DNA from: an uncultured Prevotellaceae bacterium
GTDB taxonomy: Bacteria > Bacteroidota > Bacteroidia > Bacteroidales > Bacteroidaceae
DNA length: 62,405 nt
Direction: 5' to 3'
Assembly: GCA_900318795.1 (NCBI GenBank)
Contig: ONLU01000006.1
Coordinates: forward strand, 1-62,405
A model generated the notes under the pieces. That model saw nothing but the letters and a program-made list of their open reading frames with translations, searched no databases and was not told where the DNA came from. Shown one piece after another: positions 18,282 to 26,608 of this stretch (position 1 is its first letter; the number at the start of each line of letters is the position of its first letter). The position numbers were made by a program, and so were the translations under genes.

Positions 18282-18362
18282 AAAACAAGTTGTTTTGGTA
18301 TAGAAGAAAGTACCTTTAAATACTGAAGAAGTGCCATTTTACATGGTAAAACAACTTGTTTT
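18282..18362. repeat. Paired AAAACAAnTTGTTTT palindromes
   Basis: AAAACAAGTTGTTTT at 18282-18296 and AAAACAACTTGTTTT at 18348-18362 are perfect odd palindromes differing only at the centre. Their centres are 66 bp apart. They look like operator half-sites or the ends of a small element, but no adjacent promoter is visible. Confidence 0.6.
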
Positions 18363-18481
18363 ACTGTCATAAAATAGTAGTGTAACTTTAAGAAAAACTT
18401 ACACTAAGTCTAACGTGCTTACTATCTGTTAGTTAAGTTAAATAGTGACACTTTGCACAAAAATTGACACTTTCTAAAAAA

Positions 18482-18546
18482 GTGTCGGACTCTCCCGAGC
18501 CCGATAGTTTCTAACGAAAGGTGTCGGACTCTCCCGAGCCCGACAC
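18482..18546. repeat. Two GTGTCGG hairpin repeats
   Basis: GTGTCGGACTCTCCCGAGCC followed by CGACAC folds to a 7-bp stem, one mismatch, then three more pairs. The copy at 18521-18546 is perfect, the one at 18482-18507 has lost the last pairs. The family differs from the CTCTGACC repeats. No T-run follows, so terminator function is unlikely. Confidence 0.7.
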
Positions 18547-18563
18547 TTCACATGTAAAGTTCT

Positions 18564-18585
18564 AAAAATTACCCTTGGGGGTAAT
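18564..18585 (-). terminator. Intrinsic terminator of the xus operon
   Basis: Minus-strand ATTACCC-CCAA-GGGTAAT followed by TTTTAG, 16 bases after the xyn10C stop. It closes the xusA-to-xyn10C transcript. Confidence 0.7.
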
Positions 18586-18601
18586 GGGTTTACCGCATGG
18601 C

Positions 18602-20767
18602 TTATTTGCCAGCCAGACCGTCTGCAAAGCCTGCATAGGTGTGTTTGCGGTAGTAGTCTTTATCCCAGAGTCCAACGGGCTCGCCCTTACGCCAGCCGCT
18701 GTCACCAGGTGCATCGGTAGCGCACCACTGGCAGATGCCCCACTGCTGGTTGGCAGGGATGTTCTCCAGATAAGCCTTGACGACAAACTTGTAGTGTTCT
18801 GCCATCTGCTTGTGCTGTTCCTCGGTCATGTCGCCAGTCTTGACGGGATTGCCGTTAGCATCGACATAGCCCATGTCAAGCTCGCTGACGCGAACCAGTT
18901 TGCCTGAAGCGGCCATCAGTTTGAACATGTTGACAATGGCAGCCTTCTTGCTCTCCTGTGTCTGAGGATTAGCGTAGCATGAGATGTGCATCTGTGTGCC
19001 GATACCGTCAATCTTGGTGATGCCGTCGGCTTCCCAACGCTTAATCCAGGCGATGAGGCTCTTCAGCTTACCGTTCTGATCCCAATCGCTCTCCAGGTTG
19101 TAGTCGTTGATGAAGAGCTTGATGTCCTCAGGACCATAGAGACGTGCCAAAGCTACAGCTGTGCGGACATAGTCGAGGTCGCCCAGATAGTCTTGCCAGA
19201 AGAAGTCGTCTTTGTTTTCGGGTGTTCCGTGCTGCAGGGCATAGACACCTTCTGCATCAGGATTGCCGCCCGAGATGGCCTCGTTGACAACGTCCCAAGC
19301 CTTGACCTTGCCGTCGCAGGCTTCCATCATGCCGCTAATCCAACGCTCCATAGCCCAGGTGAGGGTGTCCTTCTTCTCCTCGTCAGTCAGAGGAATAGAG
19401 TTGAGTTTCTCAACCTTGCATACCTTCAAAGAGTAGAAGTCGAGGGTGGCGTCAGCCGTCTGGGGCTTCAGGATACAGTCGTAGTTCTTGCTGGGGCTGC
19501 CTGTGAGTCCGGGGAACTTGAGGGCATAGGTGTGACGACCTGCCTCGACGGGGATGGCGGCAGTGAAGTTCTGCGCGTCGCCGCCCCAGCCGTTCTGGAC
19601 GGTCAGCTGTATGCCAGCGGCTTCCTTGTCGGACTTCATGTCAACGTAGAATACGTAGTCGCCCTCGTCGAGCTGGTTGTCACCGCCGGGAACCACGAAG
19701 AACTGGTTCCAGGATCCATTGGGCTCATAGTGCAGGGCTCCGTTCTGGATGGGAGGTGCACAACCACCCATAACGTAGTGGGGGAAGCCGCCGTCGGGCT
19801 TGTTCTCGTAGGTGTAGAAGTTGACTTCCTTCTCTACCTCGACAGCGGGGCTCTCGAGTTTATAAAGTGCTACGCTCTTGATGGTGTATGAGCCGGCATA
19901 GTCGCCGGACTGCAACAGCATGTGTACGCCGGTGACGGCAGCAGTGGTGGTGAACTTGATGTCGCGTGTCTCCATGTTGGCGTTGAAGTCGAGAACACCA
20001 GTCTTGATGTCGTTACCCCAAGCACCGATGACATAGTGCAGGTTGTCGTTGGCGGGGTTGCCTTGAATCTCGAGGCGCATCACGTACTCAGCACCCTCTT
20101 CCAACGAAATGCCGTCGGCAACCATGTACTGCAACTCCCAGAAATTGGGTATGGTGCCTGTCGTCGTGACGGTGAGGCCGTCGCTCGTGGCTGTTGCCTT
20201 GGCATTGATGGCCTCTGGGAACTGTCCCCACATGGTGTAGGAGCCAGCCTTTGTCCAGTCCTGCTTGTAGACCTCATTCTCTATCTTGGCATCAGGGTCG
20301 ATGTCCAGTTCCTTGTCCTTCAGCAGTGAGTTGAGCCACTTGACGGGTTGCTGGGCGTGCCAGGCCAGGGTGTGACCGTAAACCGAGAGACCGGCATCAG
20401 TAGCGGCATTGACATACTCGGTGACTGTGCCGAAGTTCATTTCGCCGTTCTCGCTGTTGACACACGATGCCATCTTCATGGCATTGCCAGGCTCCGTCTC
20501 GTCGAAGTTGGAGTTGACCAGTGAGTAGACCAACTCTTTCTTCAGGTAGTCACTGGCTGTGGTACCGATACCCAGTTTGAAGTTCGGATACTTTGTGCGG
20601 TCGACGTAATTCTTCAGCGGCTGGTAGTCGTTCAGGTAGGCATACGCTTCCGTTCTGGCCGGACGGTCTACCGTATAGTTGTTCGTGTTGAACTCGTCGG
20701 CACACGAAGCCATGAACATGGCTCCGAGTGCTGATATAATGATAGTCTTTTTCATTGTGTCCATCAT
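18602..20767 (-). CDS. xyn10C: Endo-1,4-beta-xylanase, GH10 with internal CBMs
   Basis: A 721-residue lipoprotein (lipobox around FMASCADEF) predicted to sit on the cell surface. The GH10 barrel is split: the first strands (about 45-160, with GHTLAWHAQQPVKWL) and the rest (from about 470) are separated by roughly 300 residues of two tandem beta-sandwich CBMs. The catalytic acid/base is the Glu of AWDVVNEAI (about 495) and the nucleophile the Glu of VRVSELDMGY (about 630). This architecture is that of the Xyn10C-type xylanase ending the xus cluster of xylanolytic Bacteroidota. An internal ATG at 20755 (MKKTIIIS) is the likelier start. Last gene of the xus operon. Confidence 0.92.
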   Translation of the reverse strand: MMDTMKKTIIISALGAMFMASCADEFNTNNYTVDRPARTEAYAYLNDYQPLKNYVDRTKYPNFKLGIGTTASDYLKKELVYSLVNSNFDETEPGNAMKMASCVNSENGEMNFGTVTEYVNAATDAGLSVYGHTLAWHAQQPVKWLNSLLKDKELDIDPDAKIENEVYKQDWTKAGSYTMWGQFPEAINAKATATSDGLTVTTTGTIPNFWELQYMVADGISLEEGAEYVMRLEIQGNPANDNLHYVIGAWGNDIKTGVLDFNANMETRDIKFTTTAAVTGVHMLLQSGDYAGSYTIKSVALYKLESPAVEVEKEVNFYTYENKPDGGFPHYVMGGCAPPIQNGALHYEPNGSWNQFFVVPGGDNQLDEGDYVFYVDMKSDKEAAGIQLTVQNGWGGDAQNFTAAIPVEAGRHTYALKFPGLTGSPSKNYDCILKPQTADATLDFYSLKVCKVEKLNSIPLTDEEKKDTLTWAMERWISGMMEACDGKVKAWDVVNEAISGGNPDAEGVYALQHGTPENKDDFFWQDYLGDLDYVRTAVALARLYGPEDIKLFINDYNLESDWDQNGKLKSLIAWIKRWEADGITKIDGIGTQMHISCYANPQTQESKKAAIVNMFKLMAASGKLVRVSELDMGYVDANGNPVKTGDMTEEQHKQMAEHYKFVVKAYLENIPANQQWGICQWCATDAPGDSGWRKGEPVGLWDKDYYRKHTYAGFADGLAGK

Positions 20768-20777
20768 TTAAGTTTTT

Positions 20778-21836
20778 TTACTTAGTATAAATAGGTGAGA
20801 ACTCTTCGAGCTTCACACCACTGCGCTGCCAGACCAGTTTCTCCTGGACATTGGCATTGATGACGTTGCCCAGTTCGTCGGTATCAATAGCGGGAATCTG
20901 ATAGTTGAGTTCCATCAGGTCGCGGTCCTTGTTGCCCCATGACTTCTTGGCACCGTCGTCGGTCCAGGTACCACTGCCCGAGACGGTGACGGCGGACGAC
21001 GTGATGGTGCAGTGCTCGCTGCCGTCGAACGTGAGTACGAGGTCAAAGTTGTAGGTCTTCGACACCTTCTCAGTCTCGCTGGTCTTGTTGCCATCCTTGT
21101 CTCGCTTGTACTGCCAGTAGTCATGGGTGGTCCATGTGGCATGATAGACGCAGCTTGTCATCGACCGGGTCTCTATCTGGCGCGTCTGAGCCTTCTCAAT
21201 GTTATCAGTAGAGGTTGTGCCGTTGGTGAGCCAGTAGCCAGAGTACTTGTTTTGGTACTTGACGCAGTAGAGCACATAGTCCATGGGCTGTACTTCCCAC
21301 TGTGAGGCATCGGTGCGAATAGTCTGTCCACCTTCTTTTAGTGTACCACTGAGAATGCGGCTGAAGCCGGTCTGGCTGGCAATGACCAATGGGATGACGT
21401 AAGTTTCCTTCACGGCGTCAGGGTCGTTGAAGAAAGCATCGGTCAGCTGAACCTCGGTGCCGCCGTTCATGGTGCCGTTAAATGCCCAGTTGGTGGTCTG
21501 CAGTTGGTAATGACTTTCGGGCATAGCCTTGATAGGTGTGCCGTTCTCGAAGGTCAGACCATTGACCAATGTAGGATCGACAGCAACCTGAACGCTACCA
21601 TTGCTTCCGTTATAAGAACCGCCGAATGTGGCGAGAATCTTGCATTTATGTGCCTTGTCGAGCGTGGTGTCATACTCGTCATCGCCTAGTACGATGGTGC
21701 GGACTGGGTGCTGGTAGGCGAAGTAGACTGTGGTGCCTGCCTCGTAGTCAGGGAAATCTGCATTACCGTTCTTGCACGAGGTGAATAGTGCACTGGCCAG
21801 CAGCATACTCAGCATATATGTTATTTTCTTGTTCAT
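20778..21836 (-). CDS. xusE: XusE-like surface glycan-binding lipoprotein
   Basis: A 352-residue lipoprotein (ASALFTSCKNGN). It contains an N-terminal Ig-like region of the BT_3987/DUF1735 type (about 27-180), followed by a C-terminal domain resembling those of DUF5627-type proteins. It has no catalytic signature. By position between xusD and xyn10C it matches XusE, taken to bind xylan at the cell surface. The family assignment is from pattern and context. Confidence 0.72.
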   Translation of the reverse strand: MNKKITYMLSMLLASALFTSCKNGNADFPDYEAGTTVYFAYQHPVRTIVLGDDEYDTTLDKAHKCKILATFGGSYNGSNGSVQVAVDPTLVNGLTFENGTPIKAMPESHYQLQTTNWAFNGTMNGGTEVQLTDAFFNDPDAVKETYVIPLVIASQTGFSRILSGTLKEGGQTIRTDASQWEVQPMDYVLYCVKYQNKYSGYWLTNGTTSTDNIEKAQTRQIETRSMTSCVYHATWTTHDYWQYKRDKDGNKTSETEKVSKTYNFDLVLTFDGSEHCTITSSAVTVSGSGTWTDDGAKKSWGNKDRDLMELNYQIPAIDTDELGNVINANVQEKLVWQRSGVKLEEFSPIYTK

Positions 21837-21861
21837 AGTCTTTTAGAATTTTACATTGTTA

Positions 21862-23673
21862 TTATTTTGACCATCCGTCATTTTGTTGAAGGTTGCTCCA
21901 CTTCAGCACTTCAGAGTAGGGAATAGGACCATAGATCATGTAGTCCTGATACTGACGGGGCTCTACGCTAATGATATTGTAATTGGTAACACCAGCACCC
22001 GTAGAAGTGATGCTCGCACCCTTGGCACCCTCGTTCAGGTTTGCCTTCCAGCGGCGCAGGTCCCAGAAGCGTTGGTTTTCGAAGCACAGTTCCAGACGGC
22101 GTTCGTTGCGGATGAGCTCACGCATCTTGGCCTGGTCGCCCTTGATGCTCTCCAGATAGGGATCCTGCCAGCCAGCATCGTGGACGCGGGCACGGATGGC
22201 CTTGATGATGTCGTAGGCAGAGTAGTTGGCGCCGCCCACCTGAGCAGTAGGCCCTTGGGCCTCGTTGGCAGCTTCTGCATAGTCGAGCAGCAATTCGGTA
22301 GTACGGATACGTATGCCGAAGTGACGCTGGTCGGTAACGGGGTTGAGGTTGACATCGCTGCGCAGCGTTTTACGCAGATAGTAGCCAGTGGTTGTCGAAC
22401 GTCCGTTCTCCTTGTTCAGACCATCCAGCATCTTGGGGTCAGAGTCTGCCTGCGTGTTGATGACTTTGTTGTTAACACCAATGGCATCGCCGTTTACCAA
22501 GATATAGGTGCGCAGACGCGGGTCACGGTTCTCGTAAGGATTGGAAGCATCATATCCAGAAGCAGCAACCGAGATAGGATATCCGTTGGCCATGGGGAAG
22601 GCATCCACCAGGTTCTGTGTGGGGTTGATGCGTCCGTTGCCTTGCAGTGAGGGAGGATAGTTGTCTTGCTCCAGATTGTGGCTGTCGCCTACGTTGCCGC
22701 GCCATACTACCTCGGCACGATCGGCATCGGTGAACTTAAAGTTGTTGATGTAGTCCTTGTCAGCAAACCACTTCCATCCTGTGGGGTCAACGGCAGCCAG
22801 TCCGCCGCGAAGCTTCAGGTAGTCGGCAGCATACTTGGCAGCCTGTTCCATGGTCATGGCACCTGCAGAAGCGTAAGCCGGAGAAGCAGCGAAGAGGGCT
22901 ACCTGCGCCTTGAAGGCAGCAATGATGGTGGCGTCAATCTTGCCGCGCTGCAGATTGCCGAAGGCACGGTTGTACTCGGCATCGGTAGCACCAAGAGCCC
23001 TGTATTCTGCAGGAACTTGTTCAGCTGAAACGTCGCCAAACTTGGTAGGCAGATACTCCAGTGCCTCGTCGAAGTCGGCCATAATCTGGTCGATACAATC
23101 CTTGAACGTGTTACGGGGTTGGTTGAAGTCAGAGTTCTTGTCTTCAGAGGTCAAGTGGATGGGCACACCCATCAGCTGACCGCCGACCATGCCACAGTGT
23201 GCACGCAGCAGATAGAACATGTGCAGACCGCGCAGTGCATAGGCCTGACCGCGGTACAGGTCCATGTGCATTTGGTTCAAGGCCTCGCTGGTATAGTCCC
23301 ATTTCACCTTGTCGATGTTCTCGAGGAAGAGGTTACAGTACTGGATGGCATGATAGCGCGTCTCCCACTGGTTGATGGGGTTCGACTCCGATGTCCAGCT
23401 ACCGGTAGCCATCTTCTTGTAGTTGTTGCTGTTGTCGTTGGACACAGCATCGTCGGTGGCTACGTCACTGACAGAAGAACCGTCGTAGGGTAGCACCAGG
23501 AAGGCATTGTCAATCAGACCACGGGCAAACGTCGGGTCGTTATACATCTCTGAGATGTCCTGGATGTTCTCCAGTGCCGGTTTTGTCAGGTCGTCGCAGG
23601 AGGTAAGGACTGCAGTAGTTCCGCAGCAGACCAGACCTGCAACAAATAAGTGTTTCATATTATTGAGTTTCAT
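21862..23673 (-). CDS. xusD: SusD-like xylan-binding lipoprotein XusD
   Basis: A 603-residue RagB/SusD-family surface lipoprotein (TAVLTSCDDLTKP). Helical SusD features include GQAYALRGLHMFYLLRAHCGMV and, near the C-terminus, RNERRLELCFENQRFWDLRRWK, which is diagnostic of the family. It forms a lid on the SusC-like transporter encoded just upstream (19-base gap). Confidence 0.92.
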   Translation of the reverse strand: MKLNNMKHLFVAGLVCCGTTAVLTSCDDLTKPALENIQDISEMYNDPTFARGLIDNAFLVLPYDGSSVSDVATDDAVSNDNSNNYKKMATGSWTSESNPINQWETRYHAIQYCNLFLENIDKVKWDYTSEALNQMHMDLYRGQAYALRGLHMFYLLRAHCGMVGGQLMGVPIHLTSEDKNSDFNQPRNTFKDCIDQIMADFDEALEYLPTKFGDVSAEQVPAEYRALGATDAEYNRAFGNLQRGKIDATIIAAFKAQVALFAASPAYASAGAMTMEQAAKYAADYLKLRGGLAAVDPTGWKWFADKDYINNFKFTDADRAEVVWRGNVGDSHNLEQDNYPPSLQGNGRINPTQNLVDAFPMANGYPISVAASGYDASNPYENRDPRLRTYILVNGDAIGVNNKVINTQADSDPKMLDGLNKENGRSTTTGYYLRKTLRSDVNLNPVTDQRHFGIRIRTTELLLDYAEAANEAQGPTAQVGGANYSAYDIIKAIRARVHDAGWQDPYLESIKGDQAKMRELIRNERRLELCFENQRFWDLRRWKANLNEGAKGASITSTGAGVTNYNIISVEPRQYQDYMIYGPIPYSEVLKWSNLQQNDGWSK

Positions 23674-23692
23674 ATCTTGAGTCTTTTAGAGG

Positions 23693-26566
23693 TTAGAAAG
23701 CGACGTTAATACCAAGATTGTAGAAGCGGGTCTGCGGAGCACTGCCAATGTTCATCTCCAGGATTTCACGTTCCTTGGCAATGGTGAGCAGATTGCTGCC
23801 GCTGACATATGCAGAGGCGCCCTTGATGAACTTCACCTTTTCGAACAGAGTCTTCGGCAACTCGTAGGTCAGCTGTACCTTGGCCAGGTCGAAGCGTGAC
23901 GTGCTGTAGAGCCAGAAATCAGAGTTGGTGTTGTTGTGCGAGCCGCTGCCCGTGGTCAGACGAGGATAGGTAGCTGTTGAGGCTGTCTCCGGTGTCCAGC
24001 GGTTGCGTACGGCAGCAGAATACTTGCCGTTGCCGGCCACCCACCAGTAGCTGTTGTTCTTGACAGCGTTACCGCCGAAGCCGCCGACACCCAGCATGAA
24101 GAGGGTGAAGTTCTTGTACTTCAGGGTAATGTTGAGTCCCAAAGTAGTGGGAGCACCGTACCAGCCGGCCTTGCCCAGGTTCACCTGGTCTTTCGTGTCG
24201 ATGATACCGTCACCGTTCTGATCCTGATACTTCAGGTCACCGGGACGTACCGTCTCGCCCAGCTTGGGCTGAGGCAGGTCAGCGTTCAGATTGCCGTTGG
24301 CATCGAAGTCCGACTGCTGGTAGAAGCCCAGACAGCGGTATCCCCAGATGGCATCGAGAGGTTGGCCCTCACGATACTGGTAGCTGTCGGCGAAGTTGGT
24401 GTCGTCGCGCTTGGCAGCATTGGTGGTGTAGTGGGTCAGATTGGCACCAACCTGGAAACCAAAGTCACCAAAGTCCTTCTTGTACTTCAGAGCGAGGTCG
24501 AAGCCCGTACGGCTGTCCTCGTTGAAGTTGATGTTGTGGATGAACGACGACTCAGGATAGTAAACACGGAAATAGCTGGGCAGCTGGTTTCCGGCAGTGA
24601 TGATGCCACCAGTGATCTTGTTGGTGAAGAACGAGAAGTCTGCAGTCAGCGAGCGCTGCAACAAGGCTGTGTGCAGGTTGACAGAGAACTCCTTGCGGTG
24701 CAGGTAGCCTAATTCGTCGTTACCGCCACGCTTTGACTGTACGGCACTGTGACCAGTCTCACCGTTCCAGTCCCACCAGCCACCACTGGCATAGGTTGCC
24801 TGATACATGTAATATTCGTTGATACCCATGTCGGTCTTCAGGTCACTGTAGCTAGCACTCAGCTTCAGCTCGTCGAAGATGTTCTGGTTCTGCATGAACT
24901 GTTCCTTGGCAATATTCCAACCTAATGTGAACGAGGGAGAAACACCAGCACGATGTCCTTCCGGCAGGCGGGCTGACCAAGGAGTGGCAATGGCTACGCT
25001 GGCATAGTAGCGCTTGTCGTAGTTGTAGTCCACCTCGAATCCCAGGTTGGCGTTGCTCAGCTTGTGGTAGACACCCGACACACTCTGCTGGTAGCCGTTA
25101 ATCACTGCCAGGGCGCTGATGTTGTGGACATCGCCAAACGTACGGTTGTAGTCAAAGTGAGCATTGAAGGCAATGGTCTGGTTGTCGGTTGAACCGCTGA
25201 TGTTCTGAACACCCGACTTCTTGTCGATGGTCTCATTGTTGTTCAGGGCTACGATGGCATCCTGTCCGTTATAAGTAGTCCATGTGGGGATGAAGGTAGC
25301 ATACTCGTTGTTGAACGAGGTGGAGTAGGTCGTGGCATAGTCAACACCTACCAGTGCATGGAAGCTCAGTCCCTTCAGCAGAGAGCTAAGGTCTACATTG
25401 ACACCGGCATCGAACTGGAACTGACGCGATGTCCACGTATTGTATCCGGCAGCATAGATGTCGCCGAACACGTTGGTCTTGTCAGTCAGCGTACCGCCCA
25501 TGAACTGGCCGTCGATAATGTTGGTCGTGTTGCTCAGCATTGTCTTGGCTGCAACTGCATTGGGGTCTATATAACTTAGCGGAATCAGCGGACTGATACG
25601 GTTAGGACGCAGCGAAGCTGCCTGTGACCAGAAGTTGGCACCATTGGTACCGCGTGAGTTATAGTAGGTGGCGTTGGCATTGACGTAAGCCGTGATGAAG
25701 TTGTTGATCTTCATGTCTACATTACCACGAACGTTAAAGCGGTCTACATGGTTGTTCTTGGATTCACCGAAGTTCATGAAGTCGCCCTGACGGTAGTAAC
25801 TCACGTTAGCATAGAACTTGGCACGGTCGTTACCGCCCTCAATCTCGGCAGTGACGTCAGTACGGTTGTAAGACTTCTTGATGAAGTCTGACGAGTAGAA
25901 GTTCATGTTCGGATAACGATAGGGGTTCTTGCCGCTGGCATAGTTGAAGATGTCCTCCGGTGTGTACAGGGCAGGTTTTCCGTCGTTGGCCAGAGCCTCG
26001 TTGTAGAGGGTCATATACTCGGCAGAGCCCAGGTATTCAGGATAGCTCTTTGCCACGTTCCAACCAGTGTTGGCACGGACGTTCACCTTCAGGCCGTCAG
26101 TTACCTGGCCACGCTTGGTGGTGATGAGCACAACACCCTTGGCGGCGCGGCTACCGTAGAGAACGACTGCCTGAGCTCCTTTCAGGAAAGTGACAGACTC
26201 AATCTCGTCAGGCTTCACGTTGTTGGCTGCACGGGGGACTCCGTCGATGAGGACCAGCATACCATTTGGAATGTTGACATCGTCGCCGTTCTTACTGAAT
26301 TCTGATGAACCCTCCAAACCCCACATGCCATTGCCGTTGAAACCTGCGACATAACCCTGCAGGTTGTCAAGACTGTATGTATTGTAGTTCTTCTTCATCA
26401 ACTCTCTGTAGTTGACAGACGAGACACCACCCAGCACGTCATCGGCAGCAACCTTACGGAATGCCACGTTGACAAGTGAGTCTTGACCAGTCTCAATCTG
26501 GGCTGTTGCAGGTGTGACTGCCGTAACGGCCAAGAGCGCTGACATATATAATATCTTGTGTTTCAT
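23693..26566 (-). CDS. xusC: SusC-like TonB-dependent transporter XusC, short form
   Basis: A 957-residue outer-membrane beta-barrel transporter. The plug is recognisable (VLIDGVPRAANNVKPDEIESVTFLKG, then SRAAKGVVLITTKRG), and the barrel ends with NLGINVAF. It lacks the N-terminal carboxypeptidase-regulatory-like domain and the usual TonB-box segment EEVIVVGYG present in XusA, so it may use a different TonB contact. The gene starts after an octamer-rich spacer at 26567-26608. Confidence 0.9.
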   Translation of the reverse strand: MKHKILYMSALLAVTAVTPATAQIETGQDSLVNVAFRKVAADDVLGGVSSVNYRELMKKNYNTYSLDNLQGYVAGFNGNGMWGLEGSSEFSKNGDDVNIPNGMLVLIDGVPRAANNVKPDEIESVTFLKGAQAVVLYGSRAAKGVVLITTKRGQVTDGLKVNVRANTGWNVAKSYPEYLGSAEYMTLYNEALANDGKPALYTPEDIFNYASGKNPYRYPNMNFYSSDFIKKSYNRTDVTAEIEGGNDRAKFYANVSYYRQGDFMNFGESKNNHVDRFNVRGNVDMKINNFITAYVNANATYYNSRGTNGANFWSQAASLRPNRISPLIPLSYIDPNAVAAKTMLSNTTNIIDGQFMGGTLTDKTNVFGDIYAAGYNTWTSRQFQFDAGVNVDLSSLLKGLSFHALVGVDYATTYSTSFNNEYATFIPTWTTYNGQDAIVALNNNETIDKKSGVQNISGSTDNQTIAFNAHFDYNRTFGDVHNISALAVINGYQQSVSGVYHKLSNANLGFEVDYNYDKRYYASVAIATPWSARLPEGHRAGVSPSFTLGWNIAKEQFMQNQNIFDELKLSASYSDLKTDMGINEYYMYQATYASGGWWDWNGETGHSAVQSKRGGNDELGYLHRKEFSVNLHTALLQRSLTADFSFFTNKITGGIITAGNQLPSYFRVYYPESSFIHNINFNEDSRTGFDLALKYKKDFGDFGFQVGANLTHYTTNAAKRDDTNFADSYQYREGQPLDAIWGYRCLGFYQQSDFDANGNLNADLPQPKLGETVRPGDLKYQDQNGDGIIDTKDQVNLGKAGWYGAPTTLGLNITLKYKNFTLFMLGVGGFGGNAVKNNSYWWVAGNGKYSAAVRNRWTPETASTATYPRLTTGSGSHNNTNSDFWLYSTSRFDLAKVQLTYELPKTLFEKVKFIKGASAYVSGSNLLTIAKEREILEMNIGSAPQTRFYNLGINVAF

Positions 26567-26600
26567 AACGTTTACTTTTTTACCTTTTTACTTTTTTACA
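26567..26600. repeat. Octamer T-rich tandem repeat between xusB and xusC
   Basis: About three 8-bp units of the form TTTTTTAC. A similar A-rich octamer run lies at 42074-42094 between the CE6-CE1 and GH31 genes. Both are in intergenic gaps within operons. Confidence 0.6.
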
Positions 26601-26608
26601 TTTAAAGG

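Larger units (their letters stand above)
18149..18563. other. Gene-free stretch between convergent operons
   Basis: No credible gene. It contains two 15-bp AAAACAA-TTGTTTT palindromes (18282-18296 and 18348-18362) and two copies of a GTGTCGG hairpin (18482-18546). AT-rich otherwise. Confidence 0.6.
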
